A stretch of DNA of 64,000 nt, from the NCBI GenBank assembly GCA_027858775.1, contig JAQICA010000154.1:1-64000 (forward strand), written 5' to 3'. The notes under the pieces are model-generated. The model had not been told where the DNA came from. It worked only from the letters and a program-made list of their open reading frames with translations, and did no database searches. The position numbers and the translations under genes are program-made. Positions 8,893 to 16,700 of this stretch are shown here, one piece after another (within the stretch, counting starts at the first letter, position 1; each line of letters begins with the position of its first letter). This DNA is from Salinivirgaceae bacterium (GTDB taxonomy: Bacteria > Bacteroidota > Bacteroidia > Bacteroidales > Salinivirgaceae).

Positions 8893-9873
8893 TTATCGGG
8901 AATTCCACCGTGCATTGCGCCAAATTGCAGCTGCTTTCTGATTAAGAAATGACCACGCAATAATTCGGCTGCTTTTGTTGCCTTGCCCTACAGGAATGGT
9001 AATTATTTGCTCGACACCGATAGCCTCAAGAGCTTTACGAACAGTCTTTAGGTTGTTTTGTTTTGAAATAAGAGTTGAAAACCAGTAACAGTTGGAAGAA
9101 AATTGGCGACTTTCGCGAATCATGTCCAATACAAATTGTTTCTCGCCGCCTTTACACCAAAGCTCGGATTTATTACCACCAAAATTCCGCTTTACTGCGG
9201 CTCCTTTTGTACCCTTCAAATTTTCTACCTTGCGCAAGTTGGCCTCTGCGGCCTCCTCTTCTGAAGCATGGAACGGAGGATTACACATGGTAAAATCAAC
9301 CATTTCGTCCTGTTGAATAATATCTGTAAAGAAATGATTTTCTTTCTTTTGAATTCGCAAGCTGATGTGGCTTTCCAATCCTTTATTTCCATCTATTATT
9401 GCCTGAGCATTTGCAATAGCTACAGCATCGATATCTGAACCAATAAACTGCCATCCATATAATTGATGACCCAAAAGCGGATAAATACAATTGGCACCAA
9501 CACCAATATCGAGCCCTTTGATATTACGACCTTTCGGGATTTTTCCGTAATTGGAGTTACGAAGAATATCGGCCAAATGGTGTAAATAATCTGAGCGTCC
9601 GGGAATAGGCGGACATAAAAAGTTTTCGGGGATATCCCAGTACGCCACACCGTAATCGGCTTTTAGAATGGCTTTGTTGAGTAGTTTTATTGCTGTTGCA
9701 TTAGCGAAATCAATAGTTTGCAGTCCTGCTCGCCCTTCCATTACAAAAGGCTCTAGTTCGGGCACATGCGTAATAAGCGTGGGAAAATCATACGGGTTAT
9801 GATGTTTGTTCCGTACATGCATGCGGGGTTTAACATCGGGCTTAACTGGTTTGTTAGCTTTTTTGCTTTTCAT
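8893..9873 (-). CDS. rlmF: 23S rRNA (adenine-1618-N6)-methyltransferase RlmF
   Basis: A 326-residue SAM-dependent methyltransferase that, in the family, adds the N6-methyl group to A1618 of 23S rRNA. It has a basic N-terminus (lysines in residues 1-25), motif I 'LDIGVGANCIY' (121-131), the acidic binding residue in 'GSDIDA' (145-150), and the catalytic 'NPPF' motif of N6-adenine methyltransferases at 198-201. Length fits the YbiN/RlmF family (about 300). Its start overlaps the end of the upstream DUF1456 gene by 20 bases, so the two form an operon. The pair is bracketed by the two R1 hairpin repeats. Confidence 0.92.
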   Translation of the reverse strand: MKSKKANKPVKPDVKPRMHVRNKHHNPYDFPTLITHVPELEPFVMEGRAGLQTIDFANATAIKLLNKAILKADYGVAYWDIPENFLCPPIPGRSDYLHHLADILRNSNYGKIPKGRNIKGLDIGVGANCIYPLLGHQLYGWQFIGSDIDAVAIANAQAIIDGNKGLESHISLRIQKKENHFFTDIIQQDEMVDFTMCNPPFHASEEEAAEANLRKVENLKGTKGAAVKRNFGGNKSELWCKGGEKQFVLDMIRESRQFSSNCYWFSTLISKQNNLKTVRKALEAIGVEQIITIPVGQGNKSSRIIAWSFLNQKAAAIWRNARWNSR

Positions 9874-10339
9874 TGGGGTTGCGCATTTTAATTTGTAATC
9901 CTTTTAAAAAATTCCGCAGATACTGGTCTTTGCATTGCCTAAACTGCTTTTGCGTTGGTTTTCGGAAAAATGCACTTAATTCGTGTTTACTCATTTTTAC
10001 TCCTGCCAAATCATAGGTACCCAACATATCTTCATCGCGATAGTTTAGTGCAATTTTCAATTTCCGTAAAACAATATTATTCGTCAGTCGCTTTTCTGGA
10101 ATAGGCACAGAGGCCCCCTCTTTCAGCCCTCGTTTTTCAATGATTAACCCATTTAAAAAACTTGCCAGGTATTGATCCTCAATTGCGCGAATTTCCGGAT
10201 CGTCGTCTTTTTTGAGCCACTGACTGACTTGTGAACGTGTAACACTAAAATCTGCTTTAGCAAATATCCCGATCATTTGATCATCGCTAAAATCAAAAAT
10301 ATACCGAATACGGCGAATGATATCATTATTATTAATCAT
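9854..10339 (-). CDS. DUF1456 (YehS-like) protein
   Basis: A 161-residue protein made of two tandem halves, each about 70 residues, with the DUF1456 pattern: 'NNDIIRRIRYIFDFSDDQMIGIF' in the first and 'NNIVLRKLKIALNYRDEDMLGTY' in the second, each followed by a 'SQVSQWLKK / SKHELSAFFRKP' helix-turn-helix-like segment. The start 'MINNND' is chosen over a 7-residue longer form by comparison of the two repeats. YehS-type proteins have no established biochemical function; the helical repeats suggest nucleic-acid or protein binding. It overlaps rlmF by 20 bases, which hints at an rRNA- or ribosome-linked role (inference). Confidence 0.85.
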   Translation of the reverse strand: MINNNDIIRRIRYIFDFSDDQMIGIFAKADFSVTRSQVSQWLKKDDDPEIRAIEDQYLASFLNGLIIEKRGLKEGASVPIPEKRLTNNIVLRKLKIALNYRDEDMLGTYDLAGVKMSKHELSAFFRKPTQKQFRQCKDQYLRNFLKGLQIKMRNPNEKQKS

Positions 10340-10443
10340 AAACAAAAGAATTAAATCCATTTACCATGAAGCCTGTAGCCACAATTTCAATAGCCTACAA
10401 AAGTAATGAAAGAAAATTGTATTTAACGGAAAAACACTATTTA

Positions 10444-10586
10444 GTGTTCGTCAATAAACTCCATTTTCTTCGTTACTCTTACTCAAACCCGCATTATTTA
10501 CACCCGTAAACTCAACGGTTTTGAGTTTCGAAAGCCTTGAAAATGGATTTTATTCACTGAACACCTCGACTTTATGGACAGTATCT
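10444..10586. repeat. Long hairpin repeat, copy 2 (R1)
   Basis: The second copy of the 137-bp element at 8527, in the same orientation (core 10449-10586). The outer stem here is AATAAACTCCATTTTC / GAAAATGGATTTTATT, so the G-C pair of copy 1 is replaced by an A-T pair. The next-outer arms are GTGTTC (10444-10449) and GAACAC (10559-10564), different in sequence from copy 1 but again complementary. The apical TTTAC-ACCC-GTAAA and the tail GACTTTATGGACAGTATCT are retained. It sits about 105 bases upstream of the DUF1456 start. Confidence 0.8.
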
Positions 10587-10628
10587 ATTTAGTCTATGCA
10601 GGAAAACGCCAAATACTGCGTTATTCTT

Positions 10629-10677
10629 GTTTTTGAATCAGCCATTTACTGAATGTAAACTTCTTGTATTCAAAAAC
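10629..10677 (-). terminator. Inverted repeat downstream of rluF
   Basis: A perfect inverted repeat GTTTTTGAAT (10629-10638) / ATTCAAAAAC (10668-10677) with a 29-base loop, lying just beyond the rluF stop on the minus strand. It could terminate rluF, but there is no long U tract, so the assignment is tentative. The rest of the 10340-10696 gap is occupied by R1 copy 2. Confidence 0.4.
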
Positions 10678-10696
10678 TTATAAAGCCTTGCAGACC

Positions 10697-11422
10697 CTAT
10701 TTAGGTGTTGAATAGGACGAATGAACAAGTTTTTGAATCGTGCTTAGTTCGGTTTCGGTTAAATGCCGCCATTTGCCTAAAGGCACATCGAGTTCAATAT
10801 TCATAATTCGTACTCGCTTTAATCTAACCACTTTATAATCAAGGGTCTCACACATTCTTCTAATTTGTCGGTTTAAGCCTTGGGTAAGTGTTATGCGAAA
10901 AGTAGTGCGATCGATTTGTTCTAATTTACATTTACGCGTAACCGTTCCTAAAATACGCACACCGGAACTCATTTGGTCGATAAACGATTGTGTAATGGGT
11001 TTATTCACACGCACTACATACTCCTTTTCATGAAAATTTCCTGCACGCAATATTTTGTTCACGATATCGCCGTCGTTGGTAAGTAAAATAAGTCCTTCAC
11101 TGGGTTTATCAAGTCGGCCAATTGGGAAAATACGCTCCGGATAATTGATAAAATCAATAATATTGTCCTTTTCACGCTTGGTATCGGTCGTACAAACAAT
11201 TCCCACCGGTTTATTTAAGGCGATGTAAACGCTATCGGACTCCTGTGCAACAGACTTACCATCGACTAACACAACATCGGATGCCGAAATTTTTGTGCCC
11301 AATTCCGGAACCTCACCATTTATGGTAATGCGTCCCTGCTCCAAAAGCGTATCGGCCTGTCGTCGAGAGCAATACCCTACTTCACTTAAATATTTATTTA
11401 TACGTATCAAACGTTTTTCCAT
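10697..11422 (-). CDS. rluF: 23S rRNA pseudouridine synthase RluF-like
   Basis: A 241-residue pseudouridine synthase of the RsuA/RluB/E/F family. Residues about 3-50 form the S4 RNA-binding domain ('RINKYLSEVGYCSRRQADTLLEQGRITING'-type pattern). The catalytic motif 'GRLDKPSEGLILLTNDGD' (about 100-117) supplies the essential Asp, and 'GLNRQIRRMCE' (about 198-208) is the conserved KINGD/RQIRRM region. The 'NKILRAGNFHEKEYVV' stretch is typical of RluF, which modifies U2604 of 23S rRNA. The start 'MEKRLIRI' is preferred over a 20-residue extension. With rlmF it is the second rRNA-modifying enzyme within 2.5 kb. Confidence 0.88.
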   Translation of the reverse strand: MEKRLIRINKYLSEVGYCSRRQADTLLEQGRITINGEVPELGTKISASDVVLVDGKSVAQESDSVYIALNKPVGIVCTTDTKREKDNIIDFINYPERIFPIGRLDKPSEGLILLTNDGDIVNKILRAGNFHEKEYVVRVNKPITQSFIDQMSSGVRILGTVTRKCKLEQIDRTTFRITLTQGLNRQIRRMCETLDYKVVRLKRVRIMNIELDVPLGKWRHLTETELSTIQKLVHSSYSTPK

Positions 11423-11572
11423 ACATGATTTTTCTTTATCTATTTTGTGAACACACAAATATTCGGGGGACAAAAATAGCAAAGTTATTCCATTTTGTAA
11501 AAAACCTCACCACCAGATGAAAAAGCCGTACGATTTTTATTTCTTTTTTTTTCAACTTCACGCCAGCATGTT

Positions 11573-11616
11573 AAAAAAAATCCCATATGTACTGTACGCA
11601 ATACATATGGGATTTT
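11573..11616 (-). terminator. Terminator of trxB
   Basis: A strong inverted repeat AAAATCCCATATGTA / ATACATATGGGATTTT with a 9-base loop, followed on the minus strand by a run of eight T residues. This is an intrinsic terminator directly after trxB. A-rich and T-rich flanks mean it may work in both directions. Confidence 0.85.
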
Positions 11617-11651
11617 CTATCAACCTTTTGTGGGTTTCTAATTGGAAACTA

Positions 11652-12662
11652 TTATTCTTGTTCACCGAGAAATCGTTCGGCATCGAGCGCAGCCTGACAA
11701 CCGGAACCGGCAGCTGTAACAGCCTGTCGGTATATTTTATCTTGCACATCGCCGCTGGCAAATACACCGGGAATATTGGTTTTTGATGAACCGGCATCGG
11801 TAACAATGTATCCCTCTTTATCGGTAGTAATGAACTGTGAAAATACTGTACTATTTGGAGTATGGCCAATAGCAAGGAAGAAACCATCAATTTTTATATC
11901 AACCTCTTCTTCATCAGGTTTGCCCCTGCGCTTAATCAGCCTGACTCCCTGCACTACGTTATCGCCGTATATTTCTTTGGTTTCATGTTCATATAGCATT
12001 TCAATGTTTTTGGTGTTGTCTACCCGCTTTTGCATGGTTTTCGAAGCTCTCATATAGTCTTTTCGAATAATCACATACACTTTTTCTGCCAGTCCGGCAA
12101 GGTAAGTAGCCTCTTCAGCGGCAGTATCGCCACCACCAACTACAGCTACACGCTTTCCTTTATAGAAAAAGCCATCGCAGGTAGCACAAGCCGAAACGCC
12201 TGAACCTTTATATTTTGTTTCAGTTTCCAGGCCCAAATACCGGGCGGTTGCGCCGGTTGCAATAATTAGCGTTTCAGCCTCAATAACCGATTTATCGTCA
12301 ATTGCCACTTTAAACGGCCTTTTACTTAAGTCGGCTTTCGTAGCCATGCCCCACCGAACATCGGATCCAAATCGTTCGGCCTGTTTTTTCAAATCTTCCA
12401 TCATTTCCGGACCGGTAACACCTTCGGGATAGCCGGGGAAATTCTCGACTTCAGTGGTTGTCGTCAATTGCCCGCCAGGTTCCATTCCCTGATACATTAC
12501 CGGAGCCATATTGGCACGTGCAGCATAAATTGCGGCTGTATATCCGGCCGGGCCTGAGCCAATGATTAAACATTTTACTTTTTCGGGCTCTACGTCGGGC
12601 CATTCGTTTTGAGCTTTCGATTCATTGGATTCTGTGCTGTCCAGTGATTTGAATAATGCCAT
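11652..12662 (-). CDS. trxB: Thioredoxin reductase
   Basis: A 336-residue FAD/NADPH flavoenzyme that reduces thioredoxin in the cytoplasm. It has the FAD-binding 'GSGPAG' (35-40), the redox-active disulfide 'CATC' (C159, C162), the NADPH-binding 'GGGDT' (176-180) and the second FAD motif 'GVFASGDVQD' near the C-terminus. An acidic N-terminal extension of about 27 residues, 'DSTESNESKAQNEW', precedes the normal start of the fold; it may be a tether or the true start may lie downstream. The gene has its own promoter (12699-12730) and terminator (11573-11616), so it appears monocistronic. Confidence 0.95.
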   Translation of the reverse strand: MALFKSLDSTESNESKAQNEWPDVEPEKVKCLIIGSGPAGYTAAIYAARANMAPVMYQGMEPGGQLTTTTEVENFPGYPEGVTGPEMMEDLKKQAERFGSDVRWGMATKADLSKRPFKVAIDDKSVIEAETLIIATGATARYLGLETETKYKGSGVSACATCDGFFYKGKRVAVVGGGDTAAEEATYLAGLAEKVYVIIRKDYMRASKTMQKRVDNTKNIEMLYEHETKEIYGDNVVQGVRLIKRRGKPDEEEVDIKIDGFFLAIGHTPNSTVFSQFITTDKEGYIVTDAGSSKTNIPGVFASGDVQDKIYRQAVTAAGSGCQAALDAERFLGEQE

Positions 12663-12698
12663 AGTTTTATTTTTTAATAATCAAAATATTCCTTTTTG

Positions 12699-12730
12699 CA
12701 AATATATCAATTCTCGTGCAAAGTTTACAA
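12699..12730 (-). promoter_or_regulatory. Promoter of trxB
   Basis: On the minus strand, TATATTTG (complement of 12699-12706) fits the TAnnTTTG -7 element. A TTG (complement of 12728-12730) lies 21 bases upstream, within the usual spacing. The inferred transcription start is about 30 bases before the trxB start codon. Confidence 0.65.
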
Positions 12731-12827
12731 AAAGGTCAAATTGGCATAACATTTCAATAAATATATCTATGTGAATACTTCTATTTATTTAGGTCGCAAT
12801 AATGACAGAACAAAAAACCGAAAAAGT

Positions 12828-12859
12828 TTTTGCAAAACTAAAATATGTCTCTATATTTG
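12828..12859 (+). promoter_or_regulatory. Promoter of the tRNA-Pro transcript
   Basis: TTTTTG ending at 12832, a 19-base spacer, then TATATTTG (12852-12859), a good match to the Bacteroidota TTG/TAnnTTTG promoter. Transcription would start near 12866, just before the tRNA relic at 12878, so relic and intact tRNA-Pro share one transcript. Confidence 0.75.
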
Positions 12860-12877
12860 CAACCGCTAAAGAAAACA

Positions 12878-12986
12878 GGATGTAGCTTAGTCCGACTCCG
12901 ATCTACGTTTGATTGTAAAATCGAGAGTCTTCGAAAAAAGACGAAATCGCAGATTTCTGTTTATTCGGGATTAGAGTACTTCCGAA
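12878..12986 (+). pseudogene. Interrupted tRNA-Pro relic
   Basis: GGATGTAGCTTAGTCCG (12878-12894) matches the 5' part of the intact tRNA-Pro (GGATGTAGCTCAGTCCG) at all but one base. The continuation of the tRNA, GGTTAGAGTACTC, reappears as GGATTAGAGTACTTC at 12968-12982 after about 73 unrelated bases. The anticodon arm, T arm and 3' acceptor strand are absent, so it cannot be a functional tRNA. It lies between the promoter and the intact gene and would be transcribed with it. Confidence 0.6.
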
Positions 12987-13002
12987 TAGAAAACAAAAGT
13001 AG

Positions 13003-13077
13003 CGGGATGTAGCTCAGTCCGGTTAGAGTACTCGTCTGGGGGGCGAGGGGCCCCGAGTTCAAATCTCGGCATCCCGA
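13003..13077 (+). tRNA. tRNA-Pro (anticodon GGG)
   Basis: A complete 75-base cloverleaf: acceptor CGGGATG / CATCCCG, D stem GCTC / GAGT (last pair a wobble), anticodon stem CTCGT / GCGAG with loop CTGGGGG giving anticodon GGG, T arm CCGAG-TTCAAAT-CTCGG and discriminator A. The 3' CCA is not encoded. It decodes CCC and CCU proline codons. Confidence 0.95.
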
Positions 13078-13080
13078 CTG

Positions 13081-13122
13081 AAAAAAGGGTTAATCTGTTA
13101 ATATGCAGGTTAACCCTTTTTT
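13081..13122 (+). terminator. Terminator of the tRNA-Pro transcript
   Basis: AAAAAAGGGTTAA and TTAACCCTTTTTT form a 13-bp stem around a 16-base loop, with the T run on the 3' side. It lies four bases after the tRNA. The A/T symmetry would allow bidirectional use. Confidence 0.85.
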
Positions 13123-13214
13123 ATTTTGTCCATTTTCATTTGAGCTCAATCAAATCCGCACTCTGCGATTCACAAAATTTGCTGAAGGATAAAGATTGTT
13201 GATTCTTCGGACAA

Positions 13215-13670
13215 TTAATTCTCCCGAAGAATGTACTCATCGTAGGCCATTTCGAACCGTAATTTATGCTTCGATTCCTCCATAGCAAGCGATTCAAATA
13301 GTACTCTCAAGTCATTGGAAGGTGCTCGATTGGCCAGATTCGTGTATAATTTAAATGCGGCTTTTTCCTTTTGCATGGCCAAAATCAATGAATCCTGATA
13401 ATCCATATCAGGCGAAGGTTTTACTTTAGTTACATAATCTGCAATATGCAGATCGGCCACCGCCGACTGCTCTATCCGGTAACTTCCCGTTTCTTTTACT
13501 TCCAATAACCGCTCTTTGTGTTTCATCTCCTCCTCAACAAACGATTCAAATATGGCCGTCATGTCATCAGAAGTGGCTCTCTGAGCCAGCAACAAATAAA
13601 AATCGATAGCTTCTTGTTCACTATTTATGGCGAAATTGAGAATGTCGTCGATGGTCTTGAACTCTTTCAT
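13215..13670 (-). CDS. Ferritin-like / rubrerythrin-type di-iron protein
   Basis: A 151-residue four-helix-bundle protein. The two halves each contain the di-iron ligand pattern: 'SEQEAIDFY' and 'EEEMKHKE' in the first, 'QKEKAAFKLY' and 'MEESKHK' in the second, supplying Glu and Glu-x-x-His ligands. There is no C-terminal rubredoxin domain, so it is a rubrerythrin-like domain protein and not full rubrerythrin. Such proteins handle peroxide or iron in the cytoplasm of anaerobes and microaerophiles. It lies 50 bases downstream of the NuoG/GltD-type fusion on the same strand and is probably cotranscribed, which would suggest its electrons come from that complex (inference). Confidence 0.85.
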   Translation of the reverse strand: MKEFKTIDDILNFAINSEQEAIDFYLLLAQRATSDDMTAIFESFVEEEMKHKERLLEVKETGSYRIEQSAVADLHIADYVTKVKPSPDMDYQDSLILAMQKEKAAFKLYTNLANRAPSNDLRVLFESLAMEESKHKLRFEMAYDEYILREN

Positions 13671-13720
13671 GGTTTCTTATTTTAAAGTTGAAAAATAATT
13701 ATAGTAAAACCTAACCTGGC

Positions 13721-16700
13721 TTATTTGCTCCCATCTAATGCATTCGCTGAATGCACATCGAATGCATGCACGATGCTGTCGGCTCCTGATTTAAAAAGCG
13801 CCTTACCTCCCGGCTCCTGCGTAGAAACAAAACGGTGCTTTTGTTCTCTCATATCGGGCAACTGACCAGCAATTTCATGAAATAATGTTTCACTATCGGC
13901 CATTGCTTCCACATCGAATCGTTTCAACAGCGCAACAATCTGCTCCAATGTAGTAAACTTTATTGTTGATGCTACTCCGGTTTCAAATGACTGTATTTGA
14001 ACATTGGTATTTGTAAACGAACCCGATGATTCCAAAGGAAAGCTCGCCGGAAGTATCAAATCGGCCATTTCTGCCGTGGGTGTCATAAACGCATCTTGCA
14101 CTACAACAAAAGTGGCGCTTTCCAATATTTTTCGAACGTTATCCGGTTCTTTTGCTGTTCCAAGTGGATCTTCACCCCAAATCAGCACGTTTTTTATTGC
14201 TTTGTCCAAAAATTTGGAATATAGTTGGTTATGATCCCGGGAATTAACCACGCCTCCAAATTCTAAATTCGAGCCTATGCCCATATCGATAAGGCCTTGT
14301 GAATTATTTTTTTCTTTCAACACAATGAGCCCGGTATCTGATTTACCCAATTTACCGGTAAGTAAAGCCAAATTTGACAGTTCGTATGTAGTACTTGTAC
14401 ACACATTATTTTCAGCAACTATAAGCAGTGCTCTCTGTTCAAGATTATATTCATTTGCAAGCGCCTCAATTTCTGTCATTTCCATTCCACACTGCTCCGC
14501 CAAAGCTTCTGGATTTTCAGAAAGCAGTTCTGATTTATATGCATCGAATCCAACAGTATTCGGATCGATAAACATTTTATTTTCAGAACCATTAGCCAAC
14601 ATTACATAATTCATTGCTTTAGCAAGATGGTAATACGATTTTACGCGAATGGTGCGATGAGCCTTATAGCTCACAGGAGATTTCTCACCATCTGTAATGA
14701 CGGTTAATTGTGCTCCATGCTGAACTGCCTCCTGTACCTTATAGCCCAAAACTGCGTGCTCCATATTCAGGTTTGCCCCCACTAAAAACACTTTTTTCAC
14801 GTTCTTTACCTGTTCAAAATCAAGGTTTTTTCGGTTTATCTGACCGAACCCATCTTCACGTCCCAAGTAATGAAAACTTCCCAGCAAATCGGTTCTAAGG
14901 CCTTGTTTAGCCAGCTTCCGCAATAGAAACAACTCTTCGTTTGACAATCGTGCTCCGGCAAACAATGCATTAAGTTCGGATTTATCTTGCGAAAATGTTT
15001 GCGCAATTTTATCGAACGCTTCTTCGAAAGATATTTTTTCAAATGAATCACCTTTTCGAATCAGCGGTTCTGTAATCCTCTCTTTGCTATTCATATATTG
15101 ATAACCAAAACGGGCGTATCTGCATATGTTCCCATCTGTATTTACTTCACCATCGGCACCTGTAACACGGGTAACATATCCATTTCGGTGATGAATGCGA
15201 ATTTGGCATCCAATGGAGCAGTAATTGCATATTGTATCGATCGATTGCGTTACTGCTGGAAGTGGTTTTGCAGTTGAATTTTCGGTCAGAGCGCCAGTTG
15301 GACAGGCAGAAATACACATCCCGCATGATTCGCAGTTGGTATCGAGTAGCGAAGCTCCCATTGCAGGTGCAATAGCAGTTTCGAAACCACGGTCAACTAA
15401 TCCCAACGCATTGGCACCAACTACTTCGCGACAAATGCGTACACAGCGAGTACATAAAATACATTTATTATTATCGATTTCGATAAACGGATGCGAAAAA
15501 TCGACTGTATGTTCGTTAAACTCGCCACTAAAATGTTCTTGATTAGCCTCGTAATCAGTTGCATATGTTTTTAAATCGCAATGATACAATGCCGAACACC
15601 CACATTCCATACACCGATTGGCCTCGTGAATTGCAGTCTCTTCATCGGGGTAACCTAATTCAACCTCCTTAAAATTAATACGGGAATTTTCTGGAATAGT
15701 AGGCATTTCTGCTCGCAATTGGTTGCGATACCGTCCGATATAATCGATTTGCTGCTGTGTTTTAAAATTTTCTTTCCGACTGAAAAATGGCTTTTTGTCC
15801 GGACTAACCGGTAGTTCCTGTAAATACTGATGACAACTATGTGCTGCAACTTTTGCCTGAGCAATTGCCTCGATAATGGTTGCTGGTCCGGAAACACCAT
15901 CACCTGCCGCAAATACCGAAGGAATTCCTGTTTGTAAGGTAGCTTCATCGCAATCGATATCGCCCCAGCGGTTGGCTTTTAATTCGCCCGAATTGCTATT
16001 TTTATTAATGTCATCAAGAAAATTGATTTCGGTTTTTTGACCGATTGCCGCCAAAATATAATCGAACTCTTCTTCATATGTTGACCCCTCAATCGGTTGC
16101 GGCCTGCGCCTCCCCGACTCATCGGGTTCACCCAACTCCATCTTAATCAGCAACATACTTTTTACCTTACCCTTTTCGTCCTGATTTACTTTCACGGGAT
16201 TGGTTAAAAGGTCGTACTGCACACCCTCCAGTTTCGATTCATGAATTTCGATAGGATTAGCGGGCATCTCCTTTTCGGTGCGGCGATATATGACCTTCAC
16301 ATCGGTAGAACCACAGCGAATAGCCGTGCGGCAACAATCCATAGCAGTATTGCCACCGCCTACAACGGCAACTTTCTTATTCGTAAAATCGTATCGTTGC
16401 CCGGTCTCCTCCATATTTCGCAAAAAGTCGATGCCGGAGAACACATTTTCAGCCTCCTCGCCATCAACGCGCAACAGAGTACCTCGCTGCGATCCAATGG
16501 TTAATATCGTAGCATCGAATGCTGCATTTAGGCGACTGTAACTTAAGTTTTCACCTAATTTTTGGTTGTATTCAATAGAACCACCCAATTCAATAATTCG
16601 ATTAACCTCTTTATCGATAATATCGTTAGGTAAGCGATATTCGGGAATTCCGTAGCGGAGCCAACCACCAGCATAGGGTTGCGCTTCAAAAATAGTACAT

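Noticed and set aside
12878-13077. Two functional tandem tRNA-Pro genes
   Set aside because: The first copy lacks the anticodon, T arm and 3' acceptor strand, so only the second is a working tRNA.
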